From: Sphingomonas faeni
GTDB taxonomy: Bacteria; Pseudomonadota; Alphaproteobacteria; Sphingomonadales; Sphingomonadaceae
Length of the DNA: 64,000 nucleotides
Reading direction: 5' to 3'
Assembly (NCBI RefSeq): GCF_030817315.1
Contig: NZ_JAUSZF010000001.1
Coordinates: 2,340,501 to 2,404,500, forward strand
Part shown: piece by piece, positions 25,384 to 38,328 of the stretch
Numbering within the stretch: the stretch's first letter is position 1
How the letters are laid out: every line of letters begins with the position of its first letter
The notes under the pieces: generated by a model
The model's database searches: none
What the model was told of the DNA's origin: nothing
The model's input: the letters and a program-made list of their open reading frames with translations, nothing else
Position numbers and translations under genes: made by a program

Positions 25384-27810
25384 GTGACCTCAGACACCGC
25401 CGTACAGCAGCCCGCCCAAGATCTCGCCGACTCGATCCTCGACACGCTCGTCCACCGCATTGGCAAGGATGCGCAGGCCGCGCGGCCGCACGACTGGCTG
25501 GCCGCGACGATCCTGACGGTCCGCAACGATATCGTCGAGCGCTGGATGGCATCGACCAAGACGGCACATGCGGCGGGTGCCAAGCGCGTCTATTATCTCA
25601 GCCTCGAATTCCTGATCGGCCGGTTGCTGCGCGACGCGGTGACCAATCTGCAGCGCAACGACGAAGTCACGCGCGCGCTCGCGCTGCACGGCGTCGACCT
25701 TGCCGAGCTGGAGGAAATCGAGCCCGATGCAGCGCTCGGGAATGGCGGTCTGGGGCGGCTGGCGGCGTGTTTCATGGAGAGCATGGCGAGCCTCGAGCTG
25801 CCCGCATACGGCTACGGCATCCGCTACGTGAACGGCATGTTCCGCCAGCGGATCGACGATGGCTGGCAGGTCGAGATGCCCGAGAACTGGCTCGCGCACG
25901 GTAACCCCTGGGAGTTCGAACGTCGCGAGAGTGCCTATTTCGTCAGCTTCGGCGGCGAAGTGACGGCATCCGACAGCGGCCAGATCCATTGGAGTCCGTC
26001 CGAGGCGGTCGAGGCCACCGCCGTCGATACGCCCGTGGTCGGCTGGCGCGGCAAGCACGTCAACACGCTCCGCCTCTGGACCGCCCGGGCGTTCGATCCG
26101 ATCAAGCTCGACCGGTTCAACGCGGGCGATTTCTCGGGCGCCCTCGCCGATCAGACGCGCGCCGAAACGCTGACCCGTGTCCTCTACCCCAACGACTCCA
26201 CCGCCGCCGGGCAGGAACTCCGCCTGCGCCAGGAGTACTTCTTCTCCTCCGCGTCGATCCAGGACATCGTCCGCCGCCACGTCCAGTATTTCGGCGACAT
26301 CCGCACCTTGCCCGACAAGGCTGCGATCCAGCTCAACGACACGCACCCCGCGGTGTCGGTCGCGGAACTGATGCGGCTCCTGATCGACCATCACGAATTC
26401 GCGTTCGACGAAGCGTGGAAGATCACGCGCGCGACCTTCGGCTACACCAACCACACGCTGCTGCCCGAGGCGCTGGAGAGTTGGCCATTGCCGCTGTTCG
26501 AGCGCCTGCTGCCGCGGCACATGCAGATCGTCTATGCGATCAACGCCAAGTTGTTGCGGGAAGCGCGCGGTGTCGAAGGTATCGACGACCGCGCGATATC
26601 CGCGATCAGCCTGATCGACGAAGGTGGGGAGCGGCGCGTGCGGATGGCGAACCTCGCCTTTGCCGGCTCGCACAGCGTCAACGGCGTCGCCGCGCTGCAT
26701 ACGCAGCTGATGAAGAAGACGGTCTTCGCCGATCTCCACAAGCTGTATCCGACGCGAATCAACAACAAGACCAACGGCATCACCCCGCGCCGCTGGCTCC
26801 AGCAGTGCAACCCCGGCCTGACCGCGCTGATCCGCGATGCGATCGGCGACGGCTTCCTCGACGATGCCGAAAAGCTCGTCGATCTGGATGTTTTCGCCGA
26901 GGATTCCGGTTTCAGGGAGCGCTTTGCGGGGGTGAAGCGTTCGAACAAGGTGGCACTGGCAAATCACATCAAGGAGAGCATGGGGCTCCGCGTCGATCCG
27001 GACGCGATGTTCGACGTGCAGATCAAGCGCATCCACGAATATAAGCGCCAGCTGCTCAACATCATCGAGACGGTCGCGCTCTATGACCAGATCCGCAGCC
27101 ATCCCGAACGCGACTGGACGCCTCGCGTGAAGCTGTTCGCAGGGAAGGCGGCGTCGAGCTATCACAACGCGAAACTCGTCATCAAACTGGCGAACGACGT
27201 CGCGCGCCGGATCAACGCCGATCCGTCGGTCGGTGGCCTGCTCAAGGTCGCGTTCCTGCCCAATTACAACGTGTCGCTGGCGGAGAAGATCATTCCCGCC
27301 GCCGATCTCAGCGAACAGATCTCGACCGCCGGACTCGAGGCGTCGGGCACCGGCAACATGAAGTTCGCGATGAACGGCGCGCTGACGATCGGCACGCTCG
27401 ACGGGGCGAACATTGAGATCAAGGATCGCGTCGGCGACGACAACATCTTCATCTTCGGCATGACTGCGGACGAGGTCGAGGCGAAGCGCGCCAACGGCTA
27501 TGATCCGCGCAGCGTGATCGACGGCTCGAACGAACTGCGCCAGGCGGTGTCGGCGATCGCGTCCGGCGTGTTCTCGCCCGACGACAAGACGCGCTATGCC
27601 GGGCTGATGGTTGGGCTGTACGAGGGAGACTGGTTCATGCTCGCCGCCGATTTCGACAGCTATGCCACCGCCCAACGTGCGGTCGACACGCGCTGGAACG
27701 ACCGCGACGCGTGGGTCGCCTCGACCGTGCGCAACGTGGCGCGCGTCGGCTGGTTCTCGTCCGACCGCACGATCCGCGAATATGCGCGCGAAATCTGGAC
27801 GGTGATGTGA
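25384..27810 (+). CDS. glgP: Glycogen phosphorylase
   Basis: Releases glucose-1-phosphate from glycogen ends. 808 residues, standard length. EASGTGNMKFAMNGALTIGT contains the PLP-binding Lys660. The LGNGGLGRLAACFMESMA segment and the QIKRIHEYKRQ motif are diagnostic. GTG start at 25384; the Shine-Dalgarno is weak (CGGAAG). First gene of a glgP-glgB-glgC-glgA-pgm cluster. Its stop overlaps the glgB start by 4 nt, so glgB translation is probably coupled to it. Confidence 0.95.
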   Translation: MTSDTAVQQPAQDLADSILDTLVHRIGKDAQAARPHDWLAATILTVRNDIVERWMASTKTAHAAGAKRVYYLSLEFLIGRLLRDAVTNLQRNDEVTRALALHGVDLAELEEIEPDAALGNGGLGRLAACFMESMASLELPAYGYGIRYVNGMFRQRIDDGWQVEMPENWLAHGNPWEFERRESAYFVSFGGEVTASDSGQIHWSPSEAVEATAVDTPVVGWRGKHVNTLRLWTARAFDPIKLDRFNAGDFSGALADQTRAETLTRVLYPNDSTAAGQELRLRQEYFFSSASIQDIVRRHVQYFGDIRTLPDKAAIQLNDTHPAVSVAELMRLLIDHHEFAFDEAWKITRATFGYTNHTLLPEALESWPLPLFERLLPRHMQIVYAINAKLLREARGVEGIDDRAISAISLIDEGGERRVRMANLAFAGSHSVNGVAALHTQLMKKTVFADLHKLYPTRINNKTNGITPRRWLQQCNPGLTALIRDAIGDGFLDDAEKLVDLDVFAEDSGFRERFAGVKRSNKVALANHIKESMGLRVDPDAMFDVQIKRIHEYKRQLLNIIETVALYDQIRSHPERDWTPRVKLFAGKAASSYHNAKLVIKLANDVARRINADPSVGGLLKVAFLPNYNVSLAEKIIPAADLSEQISTAGLEASGTGNMKFAMNGALTIGTLDGANIEIKDRVGDDNIFIFGMTADEVEAKRANGYDPRSVIDGSNELRQAVSAIASGVFSPDDKTRYAGLMVGLYEGDWFMLAADFDSYATAQRAVDTRWNDRDAWVASTVRNVARVGWFSSDRTIREYAREIWTVM

Positions 27811-29969
27811 AGCCACCCGAAGGCGCCATTGTTGCCCTCCTCGAAGGGCGTCACGACGATCCCTTCTCGTTGCTCGGCGTCCACAACGGGCCGACCGGCG
27901 TGTTCGCGCGCGTCTGGCTGCCCGGCGCGGACAAGGCGGAGGCGCACGCACTCGACGGCACTGCACTCGGCACCCTGCCCCGCATGGACGATCGTGGCCT
28001 GTTCGAGGGGCCCATTGAGGGCGATCCGCAGCCCGTGAAATATCACGCCGAGGCAGGCGACACGTCGTGGTGGGTCACCGACCCCTACAGCTTCGGCCCC
28101 GTCCTCGGCCCGATCGACGACCTGCTGATGGCCGAGGGCACGCACCGACGTCTCCACGACAAGATGGGCGCGCACCTGATCGAGCACGAAGGCGCGCACG
28201 GCGTCCATTTCGCGCTCTGGGCGCCCAACGCGCAACGCGTGTCGGTGGTCGGCGACTTCAACGACTGGGACGGCCGCCGCCACGCGATGCGCAAGCGCGG
28301 CGACGTCGGCGTGTGGGAGATCTTCATCCCCGACATCGCCGAATATCGCGCGTACAAGTTCGAGATCGTCGGCCCCGATGGCCAGCTTCAACCGCTCAAG
28401 GCCGACCCGTTCGCGTTTGCGTCCGAACTCCGCCCCGCCAACGCCTCGATCACGCGCAAGCTAGCGCATGACTGGGCCGACACCGATCACCGCAAGCACT
28501 GGTCCTCGGTCGATCCCCGCCGCGTGCCGATCAGCATCTACGAAGTCCACGCCGGTTCATGGGACCGTGACGAGAACGACTGGTTCCTCACCTGGGACGC
28601 GCTTGCCGACCGTCTGATCCCGTACGTCGTCGAGATGGGCTTCACGCACATCGAATTCCTGCCGATCAGCGAACACCCGTACGACCCGAGTTGGGGCTAC
28701 CAGACCACCGGCCTCTACGCGCCCTCCGCGCGGTTCGGCGACGTCGAAGGGTTCGCGCGGTTCGTCGACGGCGCGCATCTCGCCGGGATCGGCGTGCTGC
28801 TCGACTGGGTGCCCGCGCATTTCCCGACCGACGCGTTCGGGCTGGCGCATTTCGACGGCACCGCGCTGTACGAACACGAGGACCCACGGCTCGGCTTCCA
28901 CCCCGACTGGAACACCGCGATCTACAATTTCGGGCGGCGCGAAGTTGCGTCGTTTCTCGTCAACAACGCACTGTTCTGGGCCGAGCGCTATCACATCGAC
29001 GGCCTCCGCGTGGATGCGGTCGCTTCGATGCTATACCGCGATTATTCGCGCAAGGCCGGCGAATGGATCCCCAACGAGCAAGGCGGTCGCGAGAATTGGG
29101 AAGCCGTCGCGTTCCTCCGCGACATGAACCGCGAGATCTATGGCCAACACCCCGGCGTCTTCACGATCGCCGAGGAATCGACGTCGTGGCCGGGCGTGTC
29201 GGCGCCCGTCAGCGACGACGGCAAGAGCGGCGGCTTAGGCTTCGGGTTCAAGTGGAACATGGGCTTCATGCACGACACGCTCCAGTACATGGCGCGCGAT
29301 CCGCTGCACCGGAAGCACCACCACGGCGAGATCAATTTCGGCCTCGTCTACGCGTTCAGCGAGAATTTCGTCCTGCCGCTCAGCCATGACGAGGTCGTCC
29401 ACGGCAAGGGTTCGCTGCTGACCAAGATGCCCGGCGACGACTGGCAGCAATTCGCCAATCTGCGCGCCTATTACGCGTTCATGTGGGGCTATCCGGGCAA
29501 GAAACTGCTCTTCATGGGGCAGGAATTCGCGCAACGCCGCGAATGGTCGGAAGCGCGCGCGCTCGACTGGTGCCTGCGCAACAGTCGCAGCCATGAGGGC
29601 GTCCGCAACCTCGTCCGCGACCTTAACACCGTCTACCGCGAGAAGCCGGCGCTGCATGCGCGCGATTGCGAGGGCGAAGGCTTCGAATGGCTGATAGCCG
29701 ACGATGCTGCCAACTCGGTATTCGCGTGGCTGCGCAAGGCCCCGGGCGCAAAGCCGGTCGCGATCATCGCCAACATGACGCCGATTGCGCGAGCCCCCTA
29801 CCGCATACCGCTGCCGCTCGACGGCCGCTGGTGCGAGATCATCAACAGCGACGCGCATGAATATTGGGGCAGCGGCCTCGGCAATCTCGGCGGCGTCGTC
29901 GCCAAGGATGGCGCGGCTTGGGTCACCTTGCCCCCGCTCGCGACGATCATGCTGGAGTTCGAGGAATAA
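27807..29969 (+). CDS. glgB: 1,4-alpha-glucan branching enzyme
   Basis: Introduces alpha-1,6 branches in glycogen. 720 residues from the GTG at 27807, which overlaps the glgP stop (GTGA). Domains in order: N1/CBM48 (about 1-110), CBM48 (about 115-210), GH13 catalytic barrel (about 230-600) and C-terminal beta domain. The nucleophile is Asp403 in GLRVDAVASML and the acid/base Glu456 in FTIAEES, equivalent to E. coli Asp405/Glu458. A longer in-frame reading upstream lies inside glgP and lacks homology. Confidence 0.95.
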   Translation: MKPPEGAIVALLEGRHDDPFSLLGVHNGPTGVFARVWLPGADKAEAHALDGTALGTLPRMDDRGLFEGPIEGDPQPVKYHAEAGDTSWWVTDPYSFGPVLGPIDDLLMAEGTHRRLHDKMGAHLIEHEGAHGVHFALWAPNAQRVSVVGDFNDWDGRRHAMRKRGDVGVWEIFIPDIAEYRAYKFEIVGPDGQLQPLKADPFAFASELRPANASITRKLAHDWADTDHRKHWSSVDPRRVPISIYEVHAGSWDRDENDWFLTWDALADRLIPYVVEMGFTHIEFLPISEHPYDPSWGYQTTGLYAPSARFGDVEGFARFVDGAHLAGIGVLLDWVPAHFPTDAFGLAHFDGTALYEHEDPRLGFHPDWNTAIYNFGRREVASFLVNNALFWAERYHIDGLRVDAVASMLYRDYSRKAGEWIPNEQGGRENWEAVAFLRDMNREIYGQHPGVFTIAEESTSWPGVSAPVSDDGKSGGLGFGFKWNMGFMHDTLQYMARDPLHRKHHHGEINFGLVYAFSENFVLPLSHDEVVHGKGSLLTKMPGDDWQQFANLRAYYAFMWGYPGKKLLFMGQEFAQRREWSEARALDWCLRNSRSHEGVRNLVRDLNTVYREKPALHARDCEGEGFEWLIADDAANSVFAWLRKAPGAKPVAIIANMTPIARAPYRIPLPLDGRWCEIINSDAHEYWGSGLGNLGGVVAKDGAAWVTLPPLATIMLEFEE

Positions 29970-30050
29970 GCTCGACCAATAGGACCGGAACCGGTTCGGG
30001 GTCACGAGGCGTTGTACTAACGAACTGGTAACGAAGGCGGGAGAGACGAC

Positions 30051-31313
30051 ATGGTGGAACGGCGGGGACAGCCATTGGCGCGCGACGCGATGGCGTATGT
30101 GCTGGCCGGCGGCCGCGGCAGTCGCCTGATGGAGCTGACCGATACGCGCGCGAAACCCGCGGTGTATTTCGGCGGCAAGGCGCGCATCATCGACTTCGCG
30201 CTGTCGAACGCGATCAACTCGGGCATTCGCCGGATCGGGGTCGCGACGCAGTACAAGGCGCATTCGCTGATCCGCCACCTCCAGAGCGGGTGGAACTTCC
30301 TCCGCTCGGAGCGCAACGAGAGCTTCGACATCCTGCCCGCGTCACAGCGGATCAGCGAGTTCCAATGGTATGAAGGCACCGCCGACGCGGTCTACCAGAA
30401 CATCGACATCATCGAGAGCCACGCGCCCGAATACATGGTCATTCTGGCCGGCGATCACATCTACAAGATGGATTACGAGCTGATCCTTCAGCAGCATTGC
30501 GAGACCGGCGCGGACGTCACCATCGCCTGCCTCGAAGTGCCGCGGATGGAGGCGGTCGCGTTCGGCGTGATGGCGGTCGATGAGCATGACAACGTGACCG
30601 ATTTCGTCGAGAAACCCGCCGATCCGCCCGCCGTACCCGGCAATCCGGACATCGCGCTGGCATCGATGGGGATCTACGTCTTCACGACCAAGCTGCTGTT
30701 CGAAGAATTGCGCCGCGACGCCGCGACACCCGGTTCCGCGCGCGATTTCGGCAAGGACATCATTCCGTACCTCGTCAAGAACGGCAAGGCGGTCGCGCAC
30801 CGTTTCTCCGATAGCTGCGTCCGTTCCGGGCTGGAGGTCGAGGCCTATTGGCGCGACGTCGGCACGGTAGATGCCTATTGGGAGGCCAATATCGACCTCA
30901 CTGACCCCGTGCCGAAGCTCGACCTCTATGACCGTAGCTGGCCGCTCTGGACTTATTCGGAGGTCACGCCGCCGGCAAAATTCGTCCACGCCGACGACGG
31001 CCGCCGCGGAGAGGCAGTGTCGTCGCTCGTGTCGGGCGATTGCATTATCTCGGGCTCGTCGATCCACCGGAGCCTGATCTTCACCGGTACGCGAGCGCAT
31101 AGCTATTCGATGCTGGATCAAGCCGTAATCCTGCCCCACTGCGTGATCGGCCGCGGTGCGCGTCTGTCAAAGGTGGTGGTCGATCGCGGCGTGGAGATTC
31201 CCGACGGCCTTATCGTAGGCGAGGATGCGGAGGCGGACGCTCAACGCTTTCGCCGTACCGACAGCGGTGTGACGCTGGTAACGAAGTCCATGATCGACCG
31301 GCTGATCGCGTGA
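30051..31313 (+). CDS. glgC: Glucose-1-phosphate adenylyltransferase
   Basis: Makes ADP-glucose from glucose-1-phosphate and ATP, the committed step of glycogen synthesis. 420 residues. The nucleotide-binding loop GGRGSRL is at 20-26, and the catalytic/substrate regions include [29 protein letters not shown] and VEKPADPP. The C-terminal beta-helix has the [16 protein letters not shown] hexapeptide repeats involved in allosteric control. GGCGGGAGAGACGAC before the ATG is a good ribosome site. About 80 bp after glgB. Confidence 0.95.
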   Translation: MVERRGQPLARDAMAYVLAGGRGSRLMELTDTRAKPAVYFGGKARIIDFALSNAINSGIRRIGVATQYKAHSLIRHLQSGWNFLRSERNESFDILPASQRISEFQWYEGTADAVYQNIDIIESHAPEYMVILAGDHIYKMDYELILQQHCETGADVTIACLEVPRMEAVAFGVMAVDEHDNVTDFVEKPADPPAVPGNPDIALASMGIYVFTTKLLFEELRRDAATPGSARDFGKDIIPYLVKNGKAVAHRFSDSCVRSGLEVEAYWRDVGTVDAYWEANIDLTDPVPKLDLYDRSWPLWTYSEVTPPAKFVHADDGRRGEAVSSLVSGDCIISGSSIHRSLIFTGTRAHSYSMLDQAVILPHCVIGRGARLSKVVVDRGVEIPDGLIVGEDAEADAQRFRRTDSGVTLVTKSMIDRLIA

Positions 31314-31333
31314 GCAACTTGCCGAGACCTGCT

Positions 31334-31435
31334 CCCCTCCCTGGAAGGGAGGGGTTGGGGGTGGGTCAGCCTATTGGCCACCGGTTCGCCCGCCCGATGC
31401 CGACCCACCCCCAGCCCCTCCCTTTCAGGGAGGGG
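31334..31435. repeat. Palindromic repeat, family A, copy 3
   Basis: CCCCTCCCTGGAAGGGAGGG left and CCCTCCCTTTCAGGGAGGGG right, inner GGGGGTGGGTC/GACCCACCCCC. It separates glgC from glgA inside the glycogen cluster and may partially uncouple their expression. Confidence 0.9.
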
Positions 31436-31467
31436 TGCAGCCGCCTCATACCAACCGGAGCGCCTCG

Positions 31468-34532
<3,065 letters not shown>

Positions 34533-34550
34533 TCCGCGACGGCCGATAGC

Positions 34551-35393
34551 ATGACGATCAGACGCCGCCGCAGCGCGCTCTACATGCCCGCCTCGAACGC
34601 CCGTGCGATCGTGAAAGCGCGCACACTCGATTGCGACGTCGTCATCCTCGACCTCGAGGATGCCGTCGCGCCGGACGAAAAGGCCGCGGCGCGGGACCGC
34701 GTGGTGAAGGCGGTCCGCGAAGGTGGGTTCGGCGAGCGCGAACTGGTCGTACGGGTCAACGGCCTCGATACCCCCTGGTATGCCGACGATATCACCGCGC
34801 TCCGCTCAATAGGCGTGGACGCGGTGCTCGTCCCCAAGGTGTCGTCGGTCGCGGACCTGATCGCAGTCTGCGCATCGCTCGGCGAAGATGGCCCGCCAAT
34901 CTGGGCAATGATCGAGACCTGCGCCGCGATCCTGGCCTTCCCCGCCCTCTCCGCAGCGGCAGCCGAAACGCGCCTCACCGCGCTGGTCGCCGGCACCAAC
35001 GACCTCGCCAAGGAGATGCGCTGCCGCCTCGGCGCCGACCGCATGCCGCTGATCCCGGCGCTCACCACGACGATCATGGCCGCCCGAGCCGCCGGCATCG
35101 TGGCGCTAGACGGTGTATGCAACGCCCTCGACGACCCGGCCCGCTTCACCGCCGAGTGCTTGCAAGGCGCGATGCTCGGCTTCGACGGAAAGACGCTGAT
35201 CCACCCCAGTCAGATCGACGCCGCGAACGAAGGTTTCGGACCGAGCGAAGACGAGTTGGCTTGGGCGCGCACGATCGTCGCCGCCTTTTCCGCGCCCGAG
35301 AATGCCGACAAGGGTGCGATCCGGTTAGGCGGTCAGATGGTGGAACGCCTGCATCTTGCCGAGGCGGAGGCGACGTTGGCCAGCTTCGGCTGA
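34551..35393 (+). CDS. CitE-like HpcH/HpaI aldolase family lyase
   Basis: 280-residue TIM-barrel protein of the citrate lyase beta-subunit-like family (malyl-CoA / citramalyl-CoA lyase relatives). Conserved segments are RRSALYMPASN at the start, DVVILDLEDAV (metal-binding acidic residues), ELVVRVNGLDT, IWAMIETCAAI and GKTLIHPSQ. Stand-alone CitE proteins act on CoA thioesters; the exact substrate is not predictable. It begins 18 bp after pgm and is probably co-transcribed, although its chemistry is unrelated to glycogen. Confidence 0.85.
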   Translation: MTIRRRRSALYMPASNARAIVKARTLDCDVVILDLEDAVAPDEKAAARDRVVKAVREGGFGERELVVRVNGLDTPWYADDITALRSIGVDAVLVPKVSSVADLIAVCASLGEDGPPIWAMIETCAAILAFPALSAAAAETRLTALVAGTNDLAKEMRCRLGADRMPLIPALTTTIMAARAAGIVALDGVCNALDDPARFTAECLQGAMLGFDGKTLIHPSQIDAANEGFGPSEDELAWARTIVAAFSAPENADKGAIRLGGQMVERLHLAEAEATLASFG

Positions 35394-35416
35394 AAAGCCG
35401 TGTCTACCGATTGGCT

Positions 35417-35500
35417 CCGTCATCCTGACGAAAGTCAGGATCCAGAGCCACAAAGCTCAGCTATAGTAACCCTGGATCCTGACTTTCGTCAGGATGACGG
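35417..35500. repeat. Palindromic repeat, family E, copy 2
   Basis: CCGTCATCCTGACGAAAGTC on the left and GACTTTCGTCAGGATGACGG on the right, perfectly complementary over 20 bp, with GGATCCAG/CTGGATCC continuing the stem. It lies between convergent genes and is similar to the copy at 6603-6688. Confidence 0.9.
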
Positions 35501-35525
35501 ATCGCTTGGACGATGCCCTCCAGCT

Positions 35526-35816
35526 TTACCCGGCATTCTTCCGCCGAGTCTCCCAACCCTTCTTCGCAGCCGCCGACTTCGCAGCATCGCTACGCCCCGC
35601 CGCCCGCTTCCCGCCCTCATGCGATGCCGCATGCGTATCGGCCTTGCCGCGACCCGAGCCGGACTTGTTGCCCCCGCCCGAATCCTTGTTCACGCTAGCC
35701 CAAGCCCGCGCCTCGGCTTCCTTCTCAGGAACGCCGCGCTCCTCATAGCCGTCCGCGATATGCGCGGCCTTGCGCTTCTGCTTGTCGGTATACGCGCTCT
35801 TGTCGCCCTGTGGCAT
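35526..35816 (-). CDS. Small basic protein, often labelled plasmid stabilization-like
   Basis: 96-residue hydrophilic protein. It starts MPQGDKSAYTDKQKRKAAHI, contains a helical GYEERGVPEKEAEARAWASV region and ends in a Gly/Lys/Ala-rich tail (AKSAAAKKGWETRRKNAG). Similar short proteins are widespread in alphaproteobacteria and are sometimes called plasmid stabilization proteins without functional proof. It may bind nucleic acid given its charge; this is inference. Convergent with the CitE-like gene. Confidence 0.65.
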   Translation of the reverse strand: MPQGDKSAYTDKQKRKAAHIADGYEERGVPEKEAEARAWASVNKDSGGGNKSGSGRGKADTHAASHEGGKRAAGRSDAAKSAAAKKGWETRRKNAG

Positions 35817-35864
35817 CGTCGCTCTCCTCGTCAGAAAGCGTCAACGCTCAACCCAGGACAGCGT

Positions 35865-36446
35865 TCACCGACCGATCCAGTCCGCCACCTGCGTCGCAAC
35901 GGTATTCGCCGCCTGATTGATCCCAGCCGCAGCCGACGGTGCGTCGATCGCCGAAACCGGCACGCGTGCCTCGAAACGATGCTTCTCGACCGTCGTCTTG
36001 CCCACGCGCGTCAGCGACGCATCGAACGTCACCACGGCCTCGCGAGTCGTCGCATCCAGTCCGAACGACCGCAGTTCGCCGCCGAGCAGCCCACCCGGAT
36101 CGCCGACCGATTGCGCCGTCGACAACACCACCAACCCGGTGCGCGCCGCAACCGTATCCGACACCAGCCGCGAGAACAGCCGCGCCGGGGGCTCGGCCCA
36201 CTGCGCGTCGGTCACGTACGCGATCGAGGTCGGCGTCGCCTGCACCGGCACGCGCGCGGTCGCCAGCGACTGCGGCACGACCGGGACCTGGATCGTGATC
36301 GACTTCGCGGTCGCTGAATCCTGGTTCTGGCCGACCGGCACCGACGATGCACTCGTCAACGTCAGCAGCGTGGGGGGCGGTTTCGCGCCGAAGCTGATGC
36401 ACCCGGCAAGTGGCAGCATCGCGATCAGGATGAGCGGTGTCTTCAT
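35865..36446 (-). CDS. ABC-type transport auxiliary lipoprotein (Mla/Pqi-type)
   Basis: Lipoprotein partner of an MCE/Mla lipid transporter, 193 residues from ATG 36446. Signal peptide MKTPLILIAMLPLAGC with lipobox LAGC. The mature domain matches the ABC-type transport auxiliary lipoprotein family (PqiC-like, Pfam ABC_trans_aux), with TLLTLTSAS near the start and a conserved RLVSDTVAARTGLVVL stretch. GAGG lies 7 nt before the ATG. A GTG at 36458 overlapping the mlaD stop (GTGA) is an alternative start. Last gene of the mlaE-mlaF-mlaD operon; probably outer-membrane anchored. Confidence 0.85.
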   Translation of the reverse strand: MKTPLILIAMLPLAGCISFGAKPPPTLLTLTSASSVPVGQNQDSATAKSITIQVPVVPQSLATARVPVQATPTSIAYVTDAQWAEPPARLFSRLVSDTVAARTGLVVLSTAQSVGDPGGLLGGELRSFGLDATTREAVVTFDASLTRVGKTTVEKHRFEARVPVSAIDAPSAAAGINQAANTVATQVADWIGR

Positions 36447-36454
36447 GGCGTGCC

Positions 36455-37420
36455 TCACTTACCCTTGTAATCCGGGAGCTTCTGCTGCCCGATCAGCGAA
36501 CTCGCACCCTGCTGGTCGACCTTCTCGGCGACCGACGACAGCGCTGCCGCAGTCGTCCGAAGGTCCCGGACCAGACGGTTGGCCTCGGGGATCGTCGTCT
36601 TGGAGAATGCCTGCAAGCCAGGCCGCGCGTCGCCGATCGCGGCGTTGAGCGTCTCCGCGCTGGTCTGCGCCGACACGATCGCCTTGTTCAGGTTCGCCAT
36701 TGCCGGCTTCACGTCCTCGGACAGGACACCGTTGGTCGTCTGAGCCAGTACGCCGAACTGTTGTGCGGCATCGCCCGCCTGCTGGATAGCAACCCGCGTC
36801 TGCGCGAGCGTCGCGGCAATCTCGGGCCCACGATCGGCGAGTGCATCCGTCAAACGATTGGTGTTCTCGAGAATACCCGCGATCGATGCCTGGTTACGAT
36901 CGGTCAGCAAGCCGGTCAGGCGCTCGGTCAACGTCGACAAGCGCTCGAGCAACTGCGGCGCCGAGTTCAGGATCGCGCCCAGGCCACCAAGCTTGGTCGG
37001 GATCACCGGCACGCCGTACGGGCACTCGGTCGGCGTCTTCGTCTCCGGGCAGCCAATCGCCGGCGCGCCCTTACGTGCGCCATCGAGCGAAATCTGGCTG
37101 ACGCCCGTGAAACCAACGCCCGAAATCGACGCGGTCGTACCCTGCAGCACCGGCGTTTCGTCGTTGACGCTGATCCGGACGCGAACGAACTGCGGATCGT
37201 TCTTCCACAGCGAAATCGTCTTCACCTGACCCGACGGCACGCCCGAGAACACCACGGCCGAGCCGCGCGCGAGCCCATCGACCGACTGCCGGAAGAAGAT
37301 GTCGTATTCCTTCTCTTCCTTGCCGCCGATCCGCGCGATCCACACGGTGAACAGCGCCAGCAGGGCCAGCAGGATCAGCACGACGGCGCCGACTAGGACG
37401 TGGTTCGAACGGGTTTCCAT
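36455..37420 (-). CDS. mlaD: MCE/MlaD family lipid-binding protein
   Basis: Periplasmic substrate-binding component of an Mla-type phospholipid transporter, 321 residues. One N-terminal membrane anchor (about 8-30) precedes the MCE domain (about 38-115, with FRQSVDGLARGSAVVFSGV). The long C-terminal region (about 150-300) is a helical, coiled-coil-like repeat of Leu/Thr/Ala, longer than E. coli MlaD and closer to larger MCE proteins. The ATG overlaps the mlaF stop by one base (TGATG). Confidence 0.9.
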   Translation of the reverse strand: METRSNHVLVGAVVLILLALLALFTVWIARIGGKEEKEYDIFFRQSVDGLARGSAVVFSGVPSGQVKTISLWKNDPQFVRVRISVNDETPVLQGTTASISGVGFTGVSQISLDGARKGAPAIGCPETKTPTECPYGVPVIPTKLGGLGAILNSAPQLLERLSTLTERLTGLLTDRNQASIAGILENTNRLTDALADRGPEIAATLAQTRVAIQQAGDAAQQFGVLAQTTNGVLSEDVKPAMANLNKAIVSAQTSAETLNAAIGDARPGLQAFSKTTIPEANRLVRDLRTTAAALSSVAEKVDQQGASSLIGQQKLPDYKGK

Positions 37421-38328
37421 CAGCGCGTCCTTGCTTCTTTCTCGGCGTATGTCGCGTCGGCGTCGTCCGGCGCGGACTGCTTGGACTGGACTTCAGTAGG
37501 GTGTCGGGCTGCTTCTTCGTCGGCGCGCTCGTGCGCCTCCTGAGTCGCGACCGCGGCACGGCCGCGTGGCCCCTTGAAATACTCTTCGATCCACGGGTGA
37601 TCGAGTGCGATCAGCTCGTCGATCGTACCGACCGCGATGACCTTCTTGTCGGCCAGCACCGCAACCCGGTCGCAGATCGCATACAGTGTATCGAGGTCGT
37701 GCGTGATCAGAAACACCGTCAGTCCGAGCGTCTTCTGCAACGACTGGGTCAGCCCGTCGAACGCCGCCGCACCGATCGGATCGAGCCCGGCAGTAGGCTC
37801 GTCGAGGAACAGCAGTTCGGGATCGAGCGCCAGCGCACGGGCGAGGCCGGCGCGCTTCTTCATGCCGCCCGACAGCTCGGCCGGAAACTTGTTCGCGGCA
37901 TCGGCGGGCAGGCCGGTCATCACCACCTTGTACGATGCGATCTCCGCGAGCAGCGCCGGCGACAAGTCCGGATAGAACTCACGCAACGGCACTTCGACGT
38001 TCTCGGCCACCGTCAGCGTCGAGAACAGCGCACCTCCCTGGAACAGCACGCCCCAGCGCTTGCGGATCTCGGTCGCCTCGGTTTCTTCACGGCCGATATT
38101 GGGCTCGCCGAAGACCGTAACCTCGCCCGCGACCGGAGTCTGGAGGCCGATGATCGAGCGCATCAACACCGACTTTCCCGTCCCCGAGCCGCCGACCACG
38201 CCGAGGATCTCGCCGCGCCGCACGTCGAGATCGAGCCCCTCGTGCACCACCGAATCGCCGAACGCGTTCTTCAGCCCCTTCACGGAGATGATGAAGTCGT
38301 CCGTCTTGTTGTTCGTCGTGCGGGCCAT
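37420..38328 (-). CDS. mlaF: MlaF-like ABC transporter ATPase
   Basis: ATPase of the Mla lipid transporter, 302 residues. Walker A GGSGTGKS (46-53), signature ELSGGMKKRAGLARALA, Walker B LLFLDEPTAGLD, H-loop FLITHDLD. An unusually long acidic/basic tail (about 40 residues after EEYFKGPRGR) follows the usual end. ATG 38328 overlaps the mlaE stop by one base (TGATG). The frame remains open far upstream through mlaE, but that is only a shadow. Confidence 0.92.
   Translation of the reverse strand: MARTTNNKTDDFIISVKGLKNAFGDSVVHEGLDLDVRRGEILGVVGGSGTGKSVLMRSIIGLQTPVAGEVTVFGEPNIGREETEATEIRKRWGVLFQGGALFSTLTVAENVEVPLREFYPDLSPALLAEIASYKVVMTGLPADAANKFPAELSGGMKKRAGLARALALDPELLFLDEPTAGLDPIGAAAFDGLTQSLQKTLGLTVFLITHDLDTLYAICDRVAVLADKKVIAVGTIDELIALDHPWIEEYFKGPRGRAAVATQEAHERADEEAARHPTEVQSKQSAPDDADATYAEKEARTR

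Noticed and set aside
25390..27966. 858-codon open frame opposite glgP
   Set aside because: Antisense shadow of a conserved gene; no recognisable domain.
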